From: Haliea sp963974125
GTDB lineage: Bacteria; Pseudomonadota; Gammaproteobacteria; Pseudomonadales; Halieaceae
Assembly (NCBI GenBank): GCA_963974125.1
Contig: CAXBCH010000018.1
Location: forward strand, 1 to 64,000
Length of the DNA stretch: 64,000 nt
Direction: 5' to 3'
Part shown: positions 8,068-16,283 of the stretch, piece after piece
Layout: every line of letters begins with the position of its first letter
Numbering within the stretch: position 1 is the first letter of the stretch
Translations under genes and position numbers: made by a program
Notes under the pieces: model-generated
What the model saw: the letters and a program-made list of their open reading frames with translations, nothing else
Databases searched by the model: none
What the model was told of the DNA's origin: nothing

Positions 8068-9648
8068 TTAGCTCACCCCGCGCGCCTGGTCCCCCCAATA
8101 GCGCGCCCGCACGGCCTTCTTGTCCGGCTTGCCCACCGGAGTCAGCGGGATGGCATCGACGAAGTCCACGGTCTTGGGCGCCTGCACTGAGCCCTTGGCC
8201 TCCTTCACCTGTTGCTTCAGGGCGGCGGCCAGGCTCTCGTCCGCGGTGATGCCGGGCTTGACCACCACCACCGCCTTCACCGCCTCGCCCCACTGCTCGT
8301 CGGGCACCCCGATCACCACCACCTGCTGCACGGCGTCGTGCCGCGACAGCACATCCTCCACTTCCCGCGGGTAGACGTTGAAGCCTCCGGTCACGATCAT
8401 GTCCTTGGTGCGGTCGACAATGTGCAGGAAACCGTCTTCATCCAGCCGGCCCACATCCCCGGTGTGCAGCCAGCCGCCGGCAAAGGCTTCGGCGGTGGCT
8501 TCGGGCATGTCCTTGTAGCCGCTCATCACCAGCGGCCCGCGCACACAGATTTCCCCTGGCTCGCCGGCGGGCACGGGATTGCCGTCGCCGTCCAGTAGTT
8601 CGAGGTGCACCCAGGGCGAGGGCCGGCCGCAGGCCGCCAGCCGCTCGGGCTTGTTCAGGTCGTGTTCGCCGCGGCGCATGTTGGCGATCACCATGGGTGC
8701 CTCGGACTGGCCGAAGAACTGGTAGAACACCGGCCCCCACATCTCGATGGCCTGCTGCAGGCGCGCCGGGCTCATGGGCGAGGCGCCGTAGAAGATGGAT
8801 TCCATGCTCGACATGTCCGCGGTTTTGGCCCGCGGCGAATCCAGCAGGAAGTACAGCATCACCGGCACCAGCATGGTCGCGGTGATGCGGTGCTGCTCAA
8901 TCATGTCGAAGAAGCCGTCGGGGCTGAAGCCCTGCATCACGTAGAAAGCGCCGCCCTTCTGCAGCACCGGGATGAAGAAGGCTGCCGCCGCGTGGGACAG
9001 GGGCGTGGCGATCAACATCCGCAGGTCCTCGGGGAATTCCCACTCCGCCAGCTGGATCTGGGTCATGTAGCTGGTGACCCGGTAGCTGCTCATCACCCCC
9101 TTGGGCTTGCCGGTGGTGCCGCCGGTGAAATTGACCGAGGCGATGTCCTCCGGGTTCACGTCCGGCGCCACCAGCGGCAGGGGCGCGAAGCCGTCCGCCA
9201 GTTCCAGATAGTCGATGCCGCTGTCGCTGGGGCCGAAGGCCAGCAGGTGCTTCACCCCCGGGACCCGCTTTTGCAGGGCACCGGCGTGGGCATCGAAAGC
9301 CGTCGGGTCGAAAACCAGGGCGTCTATCTCAGCCGCCTCCAGCACGTAGGCGTGGTCCTCCAGCGAACCCAGCGGGTGCAGCGGCGTACCTATGCAGCCC
9401 GCCAATTGCATCGCGGCAATGTTGGACAGCACCTCGGGGCGGTTGCCGGAAATCACCGCCACCCGGCTGCCACGGCCCAGGCCCAGGGACTGCAGGGCCT
9501 GCACCAGCTGGCTGGTGCGCTCTCGCACTTCGCGGTAGGTGGCGACCTTGTCGCCCAGGAACAGGCAGGGCTGGTCGTGGTAGCGGTTCAGGCCCTCGAT
9601 CAGCAGGTGTGGCATCAGGGGCGGGTGGTAAAGCGCATTGTTATCCAT
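8068..9648 (-). CDS. Class I adenylate-forming acyl-CoA ligase
   Basis: 526-aa cytoplasmic AMP-binding enzyme that activates a carboxylic acid to its CoA thioester through an acyl-adenylate. The ATP P-loop NFTGGTTGKPKGV lies near residue 173, a YQFFGQSE motif near 308, the WLHTGDVGRLDEDGF hinge region near 395 and the C-terminal catalytic Lys in LTPVGKPDKKAVR near 505. Length is normal for fatty- or aryl-CoA ligases. The ATG has AGGAGCAACAACAAA upstream. It is preceded by an alpha/beta hydrolase gene on the same strand 23 nt upstream, suggesting a hydrolase-then-activation pair. The acid substrate cannot be specified. Confidence 0.93.
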   Translation of the reverse strand: MDNNALYHPPLMPHLLIEGLNRYHDQPCLFLGDKVATYREVRERTSQLVQALQSLGLGRGSRVAVISGNRPEVLSNIAAMQLAGCIGTPLHPLGSLEDHAYVLEAAEIDALVFDPTAFDAHAGALQKRVPGVKHLLAFGPSDSGIDYLELADGFAPLPLVAPDVNPEDIASVNFTGGTTGKPKGVMSSYRVTSYMTQIQLAEWEFPEDLRMLIATPLSHAAAAFFIPVLQKGGAFYVMQGFSPDGFFDMIEQHRITATMLVPVMLYFLLDSPRAKTADMSSMESIFYGASPMSPARLQQAIEMWGPVFYQFFGQSEAPMVIANMRRGEHDLNKPERLAACGRPSPWVHLELLDGDGNPVPAGEPGEICVRGPLVMSGYKDMPEATAEAFAGGWLHTGDVGRLDEDGFLHIVDRTKDMIVTGGFNVYPREVEDVLSRHDAVQQVVVIGVPDEQWGEAVKAVVVVKPGITADESLAAALKQQVKEAKGSVQAPKTVDFVDAIPLTPVGKPDKKAVRARYWGDQARGVS

Positions 9649-9671
9649 TTTGTTGTTGCTCCTGACAGTGA

Positions 9672-10628
9672 TTATTGCGGGTCGACGCAGAGACCGCGGG
9701 CGAGGGCAGTGAACATGTCTGCCACGCCGCGTTTGCTGAGGGCGGCGTCCACCACCATGCTGGAGCCATGGAAAGTGCCGGGATAGCAGTGGATTTCGGC
9801 GGACACGCCGGCGGCCAGCAAGCGCTGGGCGTAGATCAGGGCTTCATCGCGCAACGGGTCGAACTCCATGGCGGTGACGCAGGCGGGGGGCAGGCCGGCG
9901 AGGTTCTGTTCCCGGGCCGGGGCGGCCAGCGCGGGGACATTGTCGGCGCCGCGCTGGTAGTTGCTGCCCAGGTAATAGTCCCAACTTTGTTCGGCGTTGG
10001 GCCGGTGCCAGATCGGGGTGTCGGTGAAGGCCGTCATGCTGGGGGTGTCGAGCCGGTCATCCAGTACCGGAATGGACAGGAACTGGTAGCACAGGGCCGG
10101 GCCGCCGCGTTCCCGGGTCGCCAGGGTCGTGGCCGCGGCCAGGCAGGCGCCGGCACTCTGGCCCATGATGCCGAGGCGGCGGGCGTCAATGCCGAGGCTG
10201 TCGCGCTGGGCGTGGGTCCAGCAGAGGGCCGCGTAGCAGTCCTCCAGCGGGCCCGGAAAAGCCGTTTCCGGGGACAACCGGTAGTCCACCGACACCACCA
10301 CAATGCCCAGGTTGCGGCACAGGGCGACGCAGCTCGCGTGCTCGCTCTCCAGGTTGCCGAAGACAAAGCCGCCACCGTGCATGTAGATCAATCCGGGCAG
10401 CGCGGCGCTGGCATTCGCGGGCTGGTACACGCGCACCGGTACCTCGGGGTCGCCGGCCGCGCCGGGAATGTTGTGATCGGTGATGTTGAGGCCGCTGGTA
10501 TCCAGCTCTGCATTGCCCGGTGCCACCATGGCGTCCATGGTGGCGCGCATCACCTGTGGCTCCTTCAGGTCGAAGGGTGGCAGCAGGTCGAGGATCGGGC
10601 GCAGTTCGGGGTCTATGTTGTATTTCAT
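9672..10628 (-). CDS. Alpha/beta hydrolase, hormone-sensitive-lipase type esterase
   Basis: 318-aa cytoplasmic esterase of the HSL (GDXG) family. HGGG at 84-87 forms the oxyanion hole; the nucleophile is Ser158 in GQSAG; Asp257 (EFDPLRD) and His287 (GTFHGS) complete the triad. Start at 10628 (MKYNIDPELRP) is chosen over 10718 because homology-like sequence begins there and CGGAG lies about 10 nt upstream. It is transcribed just ahead of the acyl-CoA ligase, so the acid it releases may be the ligase substrate. Real substrates are likely medium-chain or bulky esters; this is inference. Confidence 0.9.
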   Translation of the reverse strand: MKYNIDPELRPILDLLPPFDLKEPQVMRATMDAMVAPGNAELDTSGLNITDHNIPGAAGDPEVPVRVYQPANASAALPGLIYMHGGGFVFGNLESEHASCVALCRNLGIVVVSVDYRLSPETAFPGPLEDCYAALCWTHAQRDSLGIDARRLGIMGQSAGACLAAATTLATRERGGPALCYQFLSIPVLDDRLDTPSMTAFTDTPIWHRPNAEQSWDYYLGSNYQRGADNVPALAAPAREQNLAGLPPACVTAMEFDPLRDEALIYAQRLLAAGVSAEIHCYPGTFHGSSMVVDAALSKRGVADMFTALARGLCVDPQ

Positions 10629-10743
10629 TCGATGGGCTCCGCACTTACGAGTATTAGTGTGCCCATTGTCGGATGTCAGGCACGGGGTGTCACGCCCCGG
10701 CGTTGAGGAGAGGTCCAAGTATAAATACTGGCTGTGTATTTGA

Positions 10744-10793
10744 CGGGCCGCGCAGGTCGGGCCGCGCAGGACGGGCCGCGCAGGCCGCGCAGG
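10744..10793. repeat. 14-bp GC-rich tandem repeat
   Basis: Unit CGGGCCGCGCAGG plus one base occurs three times in a row (10744, 10758, 10772) followed by a shortened CCGCGCAGG. It lies between the esterase start and the cyclophilin stop. Related CGGGCCGCG copies occur at 20256-20276. Likely slipped-strand product; no function seen. Confidence 0.7.
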
Positions 10794-10794
10794 C

Positions 10795-11310
10795 TCAGTC
10801 CCGATAGAGAATATTGGTCACCGCGATGCGGGTGGTCAGGCAGGGATGTTCCTCGGCGCGAACGTGAGCCTGCTCGATGACCGCGTGCCCGCTGACGACG
10901 CGGCCGAAAGCAGCGAATCCCTGGCCGTCATGGTGCCGGTTGCCGCCGAAATCGAGTGCCGGCTCCCGCTGCAGGCAGACAAAGAAACTGCCGTAGACCT
11001 CTCCGGGCTCGAAGCGGGCGGTGGATACTACCCAGCGTTCATGATGCAGGGCGGTCAGCCCGGTGTGCTCATGCCTGATCCGGGTCCGTTGCTCATCCAT
11101 CCCGGCGCGAGTGCCAACCTGCACCACGTCAATCGGACTGGTATCGTCGCCGCCGTGCTTGCTGGTCGAGACAATCCGGAAGATGCTGCCATTGCGAAAG
11201 GCCCCGTTGCGGGCGAGCGCGGCAAAGTAGTTGCAGGTCACCGGCGCTGCGTCCGGTCGCAACAGTACGCGGAAATCGCCCAGCTCGGTTGCGACTTCTA
11301 GAAACGCCAC
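10795..11310 (-). CDS. Divergent cyclophilin-type peptidyl-prolyl isomerase
   Basis: 171-aa cyclophilin-fold protein without signal peptide. It keeps the family layout: N-terminal LGDFRVLLRPDAAPVTCNYF, a central GSFFVC in place of the usual QFFI segment, and C-terminal FAAFGRVVSGHAVI. The canonical FHR catalytic stretch reads IFRIV, so key active-site residues are altered and isomerase activity is doubtful. It starts with GTG 11 nt after the stop of the XRE-cupin regulator, so both are likely co-transcribed and divergent from the hyu operon. It may be a binding protein or a folding helper in that system; this is inference. Confidence 0.78.
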   Translation of the reverse strand: MAFLEVATELGDFRVLLRPDAAPVTCNYFAALARNGAFRNGSIFRIVSTSKHGGDDTSPIDVVQVGTRAGMDEQRTRIRHEHTGLTALHHERWVVSTARFEPGEVYGSFFVCLQREPALDFGGNRHHDGQGFAAFGRVVSGHAVIEQAHVRAEEHPCLTTRIAVTNILYRD

Positions 11311-11321
11311 CTTGTTGACTG

Positions 11322-11897
11322 CTACGCGACGGGCAGCAGGACTGGCGTCCCGACCCAGAGAATCGTCGCTGTATTCTTGCTCTTGTTGACAATGTTGTGG
11401 CCGAGCTGGGTGTTCATGTGCACACAGTCCCCCGCCTTCAGACTGAACACCTTGTCGTCGATGAGTTGCTCCACCCGGCCCTTGATGATGTAGAAGATAT
11501 CCTCCCCCTCCTCCCGGTGAACCGTCGGCAGTTCAACGCCGGGCGGGATATCCATCAGCAGCGCGCTCATTCGCTGGTTCGGGATTGACGCATTCAGTAC
11601 GCGGTAGGTGATCGGAGAGTCAATGTTCAGGTACTGCGGGTCACTGCCCTTGCTGACCAGTTCTGCCGGTACCGGCGGTGATATGAAGTAGTGAATGTCT
11701 GTGCCGAGTGCACGTGCAATGTTGATCAGGGAAACGATTGACGGTGTCGCCTTGCCGCGCTCCGCCTGCGACAGGAAGGCCGCAGACAGCTCTGCCTTTT
11801 CCGCCAGCTCCTGCAGGGTGAGCTTCTGCTCCAGGCGCCTCGCCTTGAGCAGCCCACCCAGGGAGCGTTTCATCATTGAGTTCTTTTTCTTTTCCAC
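11322..11897 (-). CDS. XRE family regulator with C-terminal cupin
   Basis: 191-aa transcription factor. An HTH_3 DNA-binding domain spans residues 13-68 (LTLQELAEKAELSAAFLSQAERGKATPS) and a cupin_2 sensor domain residues about 105-185 (PPGVELPTVHREEGEDIFY). This architecture is common in regulators of amine, amino-acid and polyamine catabolism, with the cupin binding the effector. GTG at 11897 has GAGGA seven nt upstream. It is divergent from the TonB-hyu operon; the shared 130-bp region carries a palindrome over both -35 elements, which makes it the likely local regulator and auto-regulator. Confidence 0.92.
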   Translation of the reverse strand: MEKKKNSMMKRSLGGLLKARRLEQKLTLQELAEKAELSAAFLSQAERGKATPSIVSLINIARALGTDIHYFISPPVPAELVSKGSDPQYLNIDSPITYRVLNASIPNQRMSALLMDIPPGVELPTVHREEGEDIFYIIKGRVEQLIDDKVFSLKAGDCVHMNTQLGHNIVNKSKNTATILWVGTPVLLPVA

Positions 11898-11924
11898 GTG
11901 AGTGTCCTCGAACAGCGTCTAGGA

Positions 11925-11952
11925 AGTGTACCCGAGGAAAAGATTTTGTCAA
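11925..11952 (-). promoter_or_regulatory. Predicted sigma70 promoter for XRE-cupin/cyclophilin
   Basis: On the minus strand TTGACA (complement of 11947-11952) is followed after 16 nt by TACACT (complement of 11925-11930), 28 nt ahead of the regulator's GTG. The -35 is a consensus hexamer and forms half of the palindrome described at 11947-11964. Confidence 0.65.
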
Positions 11953-11974
11953 AAAATATTGACATACTTAAAAT
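11946..11974 (+). promoter_or_regulatory. Predicted sigma70 promoter for the TonB-hyu operon
   Basis: TTGTCA (11946-11951), 17-nt spacer, TAAAAT (11969-11974): five of six consensus bases in each box. It reads toward the TonB receptor start at 12031 and lies in the only strongly AT-rich stretch of this region. Confidence 0.7.
11947..11964. promoter_or_regulatory. Candidate operator TGTCAA-N6-TTGACA
   Basis: Perfect inverted repeat TGTCAA (11947-11952) / TTGACA (11959-11964) with six bases between. It overlaps the -35 of the plus promoter and the whole -35 of the minus promoter, so one bound XRE dimer could repress both directions. Confidence 0.6.
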
Positions 11975-12030
11975 TTTAACCCATTTTTAAAGCAACACAA
12001 ATCGGCTATGGGATCTGGGGAGAAGGGCAA

Positions 12031-14256
12031 ATGAAGAAAATACCGGGTAATGGATTGACGCGTACATGCGCGCTGCTGATGGCATTTCCAGTCGCCCCGC
12101 TGGCTCTGGCCCAGGCCGGGAAGCCCGAGGGCGCGATGGTGCTGGAGGAAGTCACCGTGACGGCCCGCCGCCGCGACGAGAGCCTGCAGGAAGCGCCCTA
12201 TGCGGTGACCGCGTTCACGGCGCAGGCCCTGAAGGACGCGAACGTGCAGCGCATGGAAGACTTTGTCGCCTTGACACCGAACGTGACGCTCGCGACCTCG
12301 CAGGGAATCGGGACCAGCTTTCTCAGCATCCGCGGCCTGACCCAGGTGCGCAACGGCGAGGCGCCGGTCGCGACCATTATCGACGGCGTGCTGCAGTTCA
12401 GCGGCATCCAGTTTCGCCAGGAACTGTTCGATGTCGAGAGCGTGCAGGTGGTGAAGGGCCCCCAGGGTGCAATCTACGGACGCAATGCGACCGGTGGCGC
12501 CATCATTATCAATACCCGCCGCCCCACCAATGAGACCGAGGGTTACGTCAGTGCCGGCGCGGGTTCAGGTGACGAGTACTTGCTGGAGGGCTCTTACGGC
12601 GGGGCACTGATTGACGACCGGTTGTTTGCCCAGGTATCTGCCAGGCATATTGATCGCGACGGCTACCTGACCAACATTACCCGCAATGAGGAGGCGGACC
12701 GCTTCGAGGATTCAGTGCTGCGCGGACGCCTGATCTACGAGCCGACCGCGAATCTCACCATCGACCTGCGCGCCACGATGGCGCAGCACAAGGGCAGGGG
12801 TATTGGCTTCCAGTTCCAGGGCGTGGACCTGGCGCCGGACGGAATCACCGCGATTGGCTTCGGTACCGATACCGGGCCCATCGATGCCAACAATGTGCTG
12901 CCGGTGCGCGACAACAATGTCGACTACGGTGAGCGCGACATGTACGACCTCGCACTCAAGGTCGACTGGACCACTGACCTGGGTACGTTGATTTCAACGA
13001 CCAGCTTTACCGATCTGGAGGAGTGGTCGGATTCCGACCAGTTCCCCTACACGGCCGCCATGAGCCCGCCGGAGCTGTTTGGCAATGATGGCACCCAGAC
13101 CGGGTTTTTCGACATCGAGGCCTGGAGCCAGGAGCTCCGTTTCCGCTCGCCAGACGAGCAGCCTGTGCGCTGGGAAGTGGGTGTCTATTACCTGGAGTGG
13201 GACCGGTTTGTATCCCTGTCCACCGGGGTGGACACGGGCGCCGGGATCATTCGCCTGGAGCGCGAGCCGACTACTGATCCGCGCAATCCCTCTACCTCCT
13301 TTCTCGCTGACGACAACAGCAATACCGCCATGGCGGTGTTCGGTCAAACCAGTGTGGATATAGGCACTGATTTCGAACTGTCGCTGGCGCTGCGTTACGA
13401 CGAAGAGGAGCGGGTGCAGGACGTATCGCCATTGCAGTTCCCCGCGGGCGTGCCGGGAGCGCGCAACAAGGAAACCTTCGACATGATCCAGCCGAAGGTC
13501 ACCCTGCGCTATCAGCCATCGGATCAACACAACTGGTACGCCACCTGGGGACGGGGCTTTCGCAGCGGCCAGTTCAACCAGAACGGCATCTCCGACGTGG
13601 CGGCCTCTGTCGGTCTGGTCGGGCTCAGTGACGTGGTCGATCAGGAGGAATCCGAATCCTTTGAGGTGGGTTACAAGGGTCTCTACTTCAATGATCGCCT
13701 GCGCCTGATCGGCGCGGGTTTCGCCACCAAGGTCGAGGGCCAGCAGTTCTTCTCCTTCATCGGGGCGGTCAGCGCCCAGATCCTCACCAATATCGACGAA
13801 GTGCAATTGTACGGTGGGGAGCTCGAGCTGAACCTGCGGGCGACGGAGAATCTCGACCTGTACGCGTCCGTGGGCTACACCGACAGCGAGATCAAGGAGT
13901 ATGTGGTTGATCCGGGCGTGGAAGGCAACGATGCACCGTATATCGCGGACACCACGTTCAACCTCGGCGGCCAGTATGAAGTGCCGTTGAACTTTGCCAA
14001 CCTGAACCTGTTTGCCCGGGTCGATTACGAGCGCCGCGGCGAGCAGTACTGGGATGTGCAGAACTCGACGGCGCGCGATCCGCTGGATTTCCTCAGCCTG
14101 CGCATTGGCGTCACCGACGCCGATGACAAGTGGTCCGCGATCTGGCAGGTGCAGAACGCGCTCGACGAGGAATACAACTCGGAGTGGGTGGCAGGGGGCT
14201 TCTCCGCACGGGCACCGGGCAAAATCTGGAACCTTCGACTCAGGTATAACTTCTAA
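12031..14256 (+). CDS. TonB-dependent receptor of the hyu operon
   Basis: 741-aa outer-membrane receptor. A signal peptide occupies about residues 1-28 (cleavage near ALAQA), a TonB-box-like LEEVTVTARRR follows near 36-46, the plug runs to about 160 (SIRGLTQVRN, VEVVKGPQGAIYGRNATGG-type motif) and the 22-stranded barrel fills the rest, ending KIWNLRLRYNF with terminal Phe. The start has GGGAGAAGGGCAA upstream. It is the first gene of a five-gene unit with hyuA two nt downstream. This implies that the ligand imported through the outer membrane is what HyuAB act on. The family is iron-siderophore-like by sequence, but context argues against iron. Confidence 0.93.
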   Translation: MKKIPGNGLTRTCALLMAFPVAPLALAQAGKPEGAMVLEEVTVTARRRDESLQEAPYAVTAFTAQALKDANVQRMEDFVALTPNVTLATSQGIGTSFLSIRGLTQVRNGEAPVATIIDGVLQFSGIQFRQELFDVESVQVVKGPQGAIYGRNATGGAIIINTRRPTNETEGYVSAGAGSGDEYLLEGSYGGALIDDRLFAQVSARHIDRDGYLTNITRNEEADRFEDSVLRGRLIYEPTANLTIDLRATMAQHKGRGIGFQFQGVDLAPDGITAIGFGTDTGPIDANNVLPVRDNNVDYGERDMYDLALKVDWTTDLGTLISTTSFTDLEEWSDSDQFPYTAAMSPPELFGNDGTQTGFFDIEAWSQELRFRSPDEQPVRWEVGVYYLEWDRFVSLSTGVDTGAGIIRLEREPTTDPRNPSTSFLADDNSNTAMAVFGQTSVDIGTDFELSLALRYDEEERVQDVSPLQFPAGVPGARNKETFDMIQPKVTLRYQPSDQHNWYATWGRGFRSGQFNQNGISDVAASVGLVGLSDVVDQEESESFEVGYKGLYFNDRLRLIGAGFATKVEGQQFFSFIGAVSAQILTNIDEVQLYGGELELNLRATENLDLYASVGYTDSEIKEYVVDPGVEGNDAPYIADTTFNLGGQYEVPLNFANLNLFARVDYERRGEQYWDVQNSTARDPLDFLSLRIGVTDADDKWSAIWQVQNALDEEYNSEWVAGGFSARAPGKIWNLRLRYNF

Positions 14257-14258
14257 TC

Positions 14259-16283
14259 ATGACCAAATATCATGTTTCAGCTGACATCGGTGGTACCTTC
14301 ACCGACATCGTGATCGAGCCCTCGGATGGACCGGTCTTCGTCAACAAGGTCCCGACCACGCGGGAAAATCCGGCCCTGGGCGTGATTAACGGCATCAAGG
14401 ATGTGGTGCCCGATCTCGCCGATGTCGAGTACTTCGTGCACGGCACCACGGTGGGGCTCAACGCCTTTCTGGAGCGCCGCGGCGAGCGTGTGCTGCTGGT
14501 GGCTACCGCGGGCGCGGGCGACAGCTATGTGATCGCCCGTGGCAACCGCAATGCGCTTTACGACCTGCGCTACAGCAAGCCGGCGCAGCTGGTGCCGCGC
14601 CGGGACGTGCATGAGGTGCGCGGCCGTCTGGCCTGGGATGGCCGCGAGATCGAGCCCCTGAACGAGGCAGATTTCCAGCCGATCATAGACAAGGTCAAGG
14701 CGGAGCAGATCAACGCGGTGGCCGTGTGCCTGTTGCACAGCTACGCCTATCCCGTGCATGAGGTGCGAGCCCGGGAAATCCTGCGGGCAGCGCTGCCCGG
14801 GGTGTCGATCTCGCTTTCACACGATGTGGCGCGGGAGTGGCGCGAGTACGAGCGGGCGTCCTCGGCGGTCATGAACGCCTACGTGGCGCCGGTGGTCGAG
14901 CGCTATCTGCTGAGCCTGCAGGAGCAGCTGCGCGAGCGCGGCATGCGTGCTGGCGTGCATATCATGCAGTCCAGCGGCGGCGTTACCACGGCCGATACCG
15001 CGCGCGAAAAGCCGGTCTTCACCCTGCTCTCGGGGCCGGTGGGTGGCACTATCGCCGGCGCTTCGCTGGCCAAGCGCGCCGGGCGTCCCAACCTGCTGTG
15101 TGTCGATATGGGTGGCACCTCCTTTGACCTCAGCCTGGTAGTCGATGGCGAGGCCAGCACCACCCTTGAGACCGAGCTGGAGGGCTTGCCCCTGCTGATG
15201 TCGATCGTGGATATCCAGACCATCGGTACCGGTGGCGGCTCGGTCGCCTGGCTGGACGATGACGCGGTCCGGGTGGGGCCCCGCAGCGCCGGCTCCGTAC
15301 CCGGCCCGGCCTGCTATGGCAATGGCGGCACCGAGCCCACGGTCACTGATGCCAATCTCTACCTGGGTCGCCTGGGCGCAAAGTCCCTGCTCAGTGGCGA
15401 GATGTCACTGGATGCCGCGGCTGCGAGTGAGGCGATCGAGTCGCTGGCCCGGCGCGCGGGCATGGAGCCGCCGGCTTTTGCCGAGGGCATTCTGGCGATT
15501 TCCAACGCCGCCATGGCCGATGCCATGCGCACCATCACGGTCAGCGAGGGCGTGGACCCGCGCGACTTCACCCTGGTCGCCTTTGGCGGCGCCGGCCCGA
15601 TGGCAGCGGTGTTCCTGGCCGAGGAGCTGGATATCCGGGAAGTCCTGATTCCGCGCTTCCCGGGTACGTTTTCCGCCTGGGGCATGCTGCAGACCGACCT
15701 GCGCCACGACCTCACCCTGAGCTTCTTCCGGCCCGCGGCGACAGTCACGCCCGAGGAACTCGAGAGCCTGTTTGCCGAGCTGGAAACCGAAGGGCGGGAA
15801 GCGGTGGAGCAGGAGGGCATCTCCGGCGACCGCGTGTCCTTCCTGCGCTCTGCCGACATGCGCTACTCGGGCCAGGAATACACCATCAACATCGCCTTGC
15901 CGGCAGAGCTGGATATCGCCGCGCTCAGCGCGCGGTTTCACGATACCCACAAGCAGCGCCACGGCCATTCCAGCCCCGAAGCGCCGATTGAATTTGTCAA
16001 TCTGCGGCTGGCGGCGATCGGCGCGATCGGCAAGTACGACGAGCATCCGCACACGGTCACCGGCGACGGCAGCGATGCCGTGATCGGGCAGCGCGAGGCG
16101 GTATTCCGCGGCGCCACCCTCGGCACCCAGGTACTGCGGCGCGACCGCCTGCCCGTGGGCTATGAGCTCACCGGCCCTGCCATCATCGAGGAGCAGAGCG
16201 CGACCACGGTACTGCCGGACGGCTGGCAGCTGCGGGTCGACGAGGAGAGCAACCTGATACTGACCCGAGGAGCCGCAGCATGA
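14259..16283 (+). CDS. hyuA: Hydantoinase/oxoprolinase family protein, subunit A
   Basis: 674-aa cytoplasmic protein of the HyuA (N-methylhydantoinase A / acetone carboxylase beta) family, which uses ATP to phosphorylate a carbonyl or amide of the substrate. The N-terminal Hydant_A_N domain starts VSADIGGTFTDIVIEP; the central Hydantoinase_A domain has LLSGPVGGTIAGASLAKRAG and DMGGTSFD phosphate-binding loops; a small C-terminal domain follows. It begins two nt after the TonB receptor stop and its stop overlaps the hyuB start by ATGA. Known relatives include 5-oxoprolinase, N-methylhydantoinase, caprolactamase and acetophenone carboxylase, so the exact substrate stays open. Confidence 0.93.
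   Translation: MTKYHVSADIGGTFTDIVIEPSDGPVFVNKVPTTRENPALGVINGIKDVVPDLADVEYFVHGTTVGLNAFLERRGERVLLVATAGAGDSYVIARGNRNALYDLRYSKPAQLVPRRDVHEVRGRLAWDGREIEPLNEADFQPIIDKVKAEQINAVAVCLLHSYAYPVHEVRAREILRAALPGVSISLSHDVAREWREYERASSAVMNAYVAPVVERYLLSLQEQLRERGMRAGVHIMQSSGGVTTADTAREKPVFTLLSGPVGGTIAGASLAKRAGRPNLLCVDMGGTSFDLSLVVDGEASTTLETELEGLPLLMSIVDIQTIGTGGGSVAWLDDDAVRVGPRSAGSVPGPACYGNGGTEPTVTDANLYLGRLGAKSLLSGEMSLDAAAASEAIESLARRAGMEPPAFAEGILAISNAAMADAMRTITVSEGVDPRDFTLVAFGGAGPMAAVFLAEELDIREVLIPRFPGTFSAWGMLQTDLRHDLTLSFFRPAATVTPEELESLFAELETEGREAVEQEGISGDRVSFLRSADMRYSGQEYTINIALPAELDIAALSARFHDTHKQRHGHSSPEAPIEFVNLRLAAIGAIGKYDEHPHTVTGDGSDAVIGQREAVFRGATLGTQVLRRDRLPVGYELTGPAIIEEQSATTVLPDGWQLRVDEESNLILTRGAAA

Noticed and set aside
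10744..10793. Could the short GC repeats be a CRISPR array
   Set aside because: Repeats are directly adjacent without spacers, period 14, and no cas genes are present.
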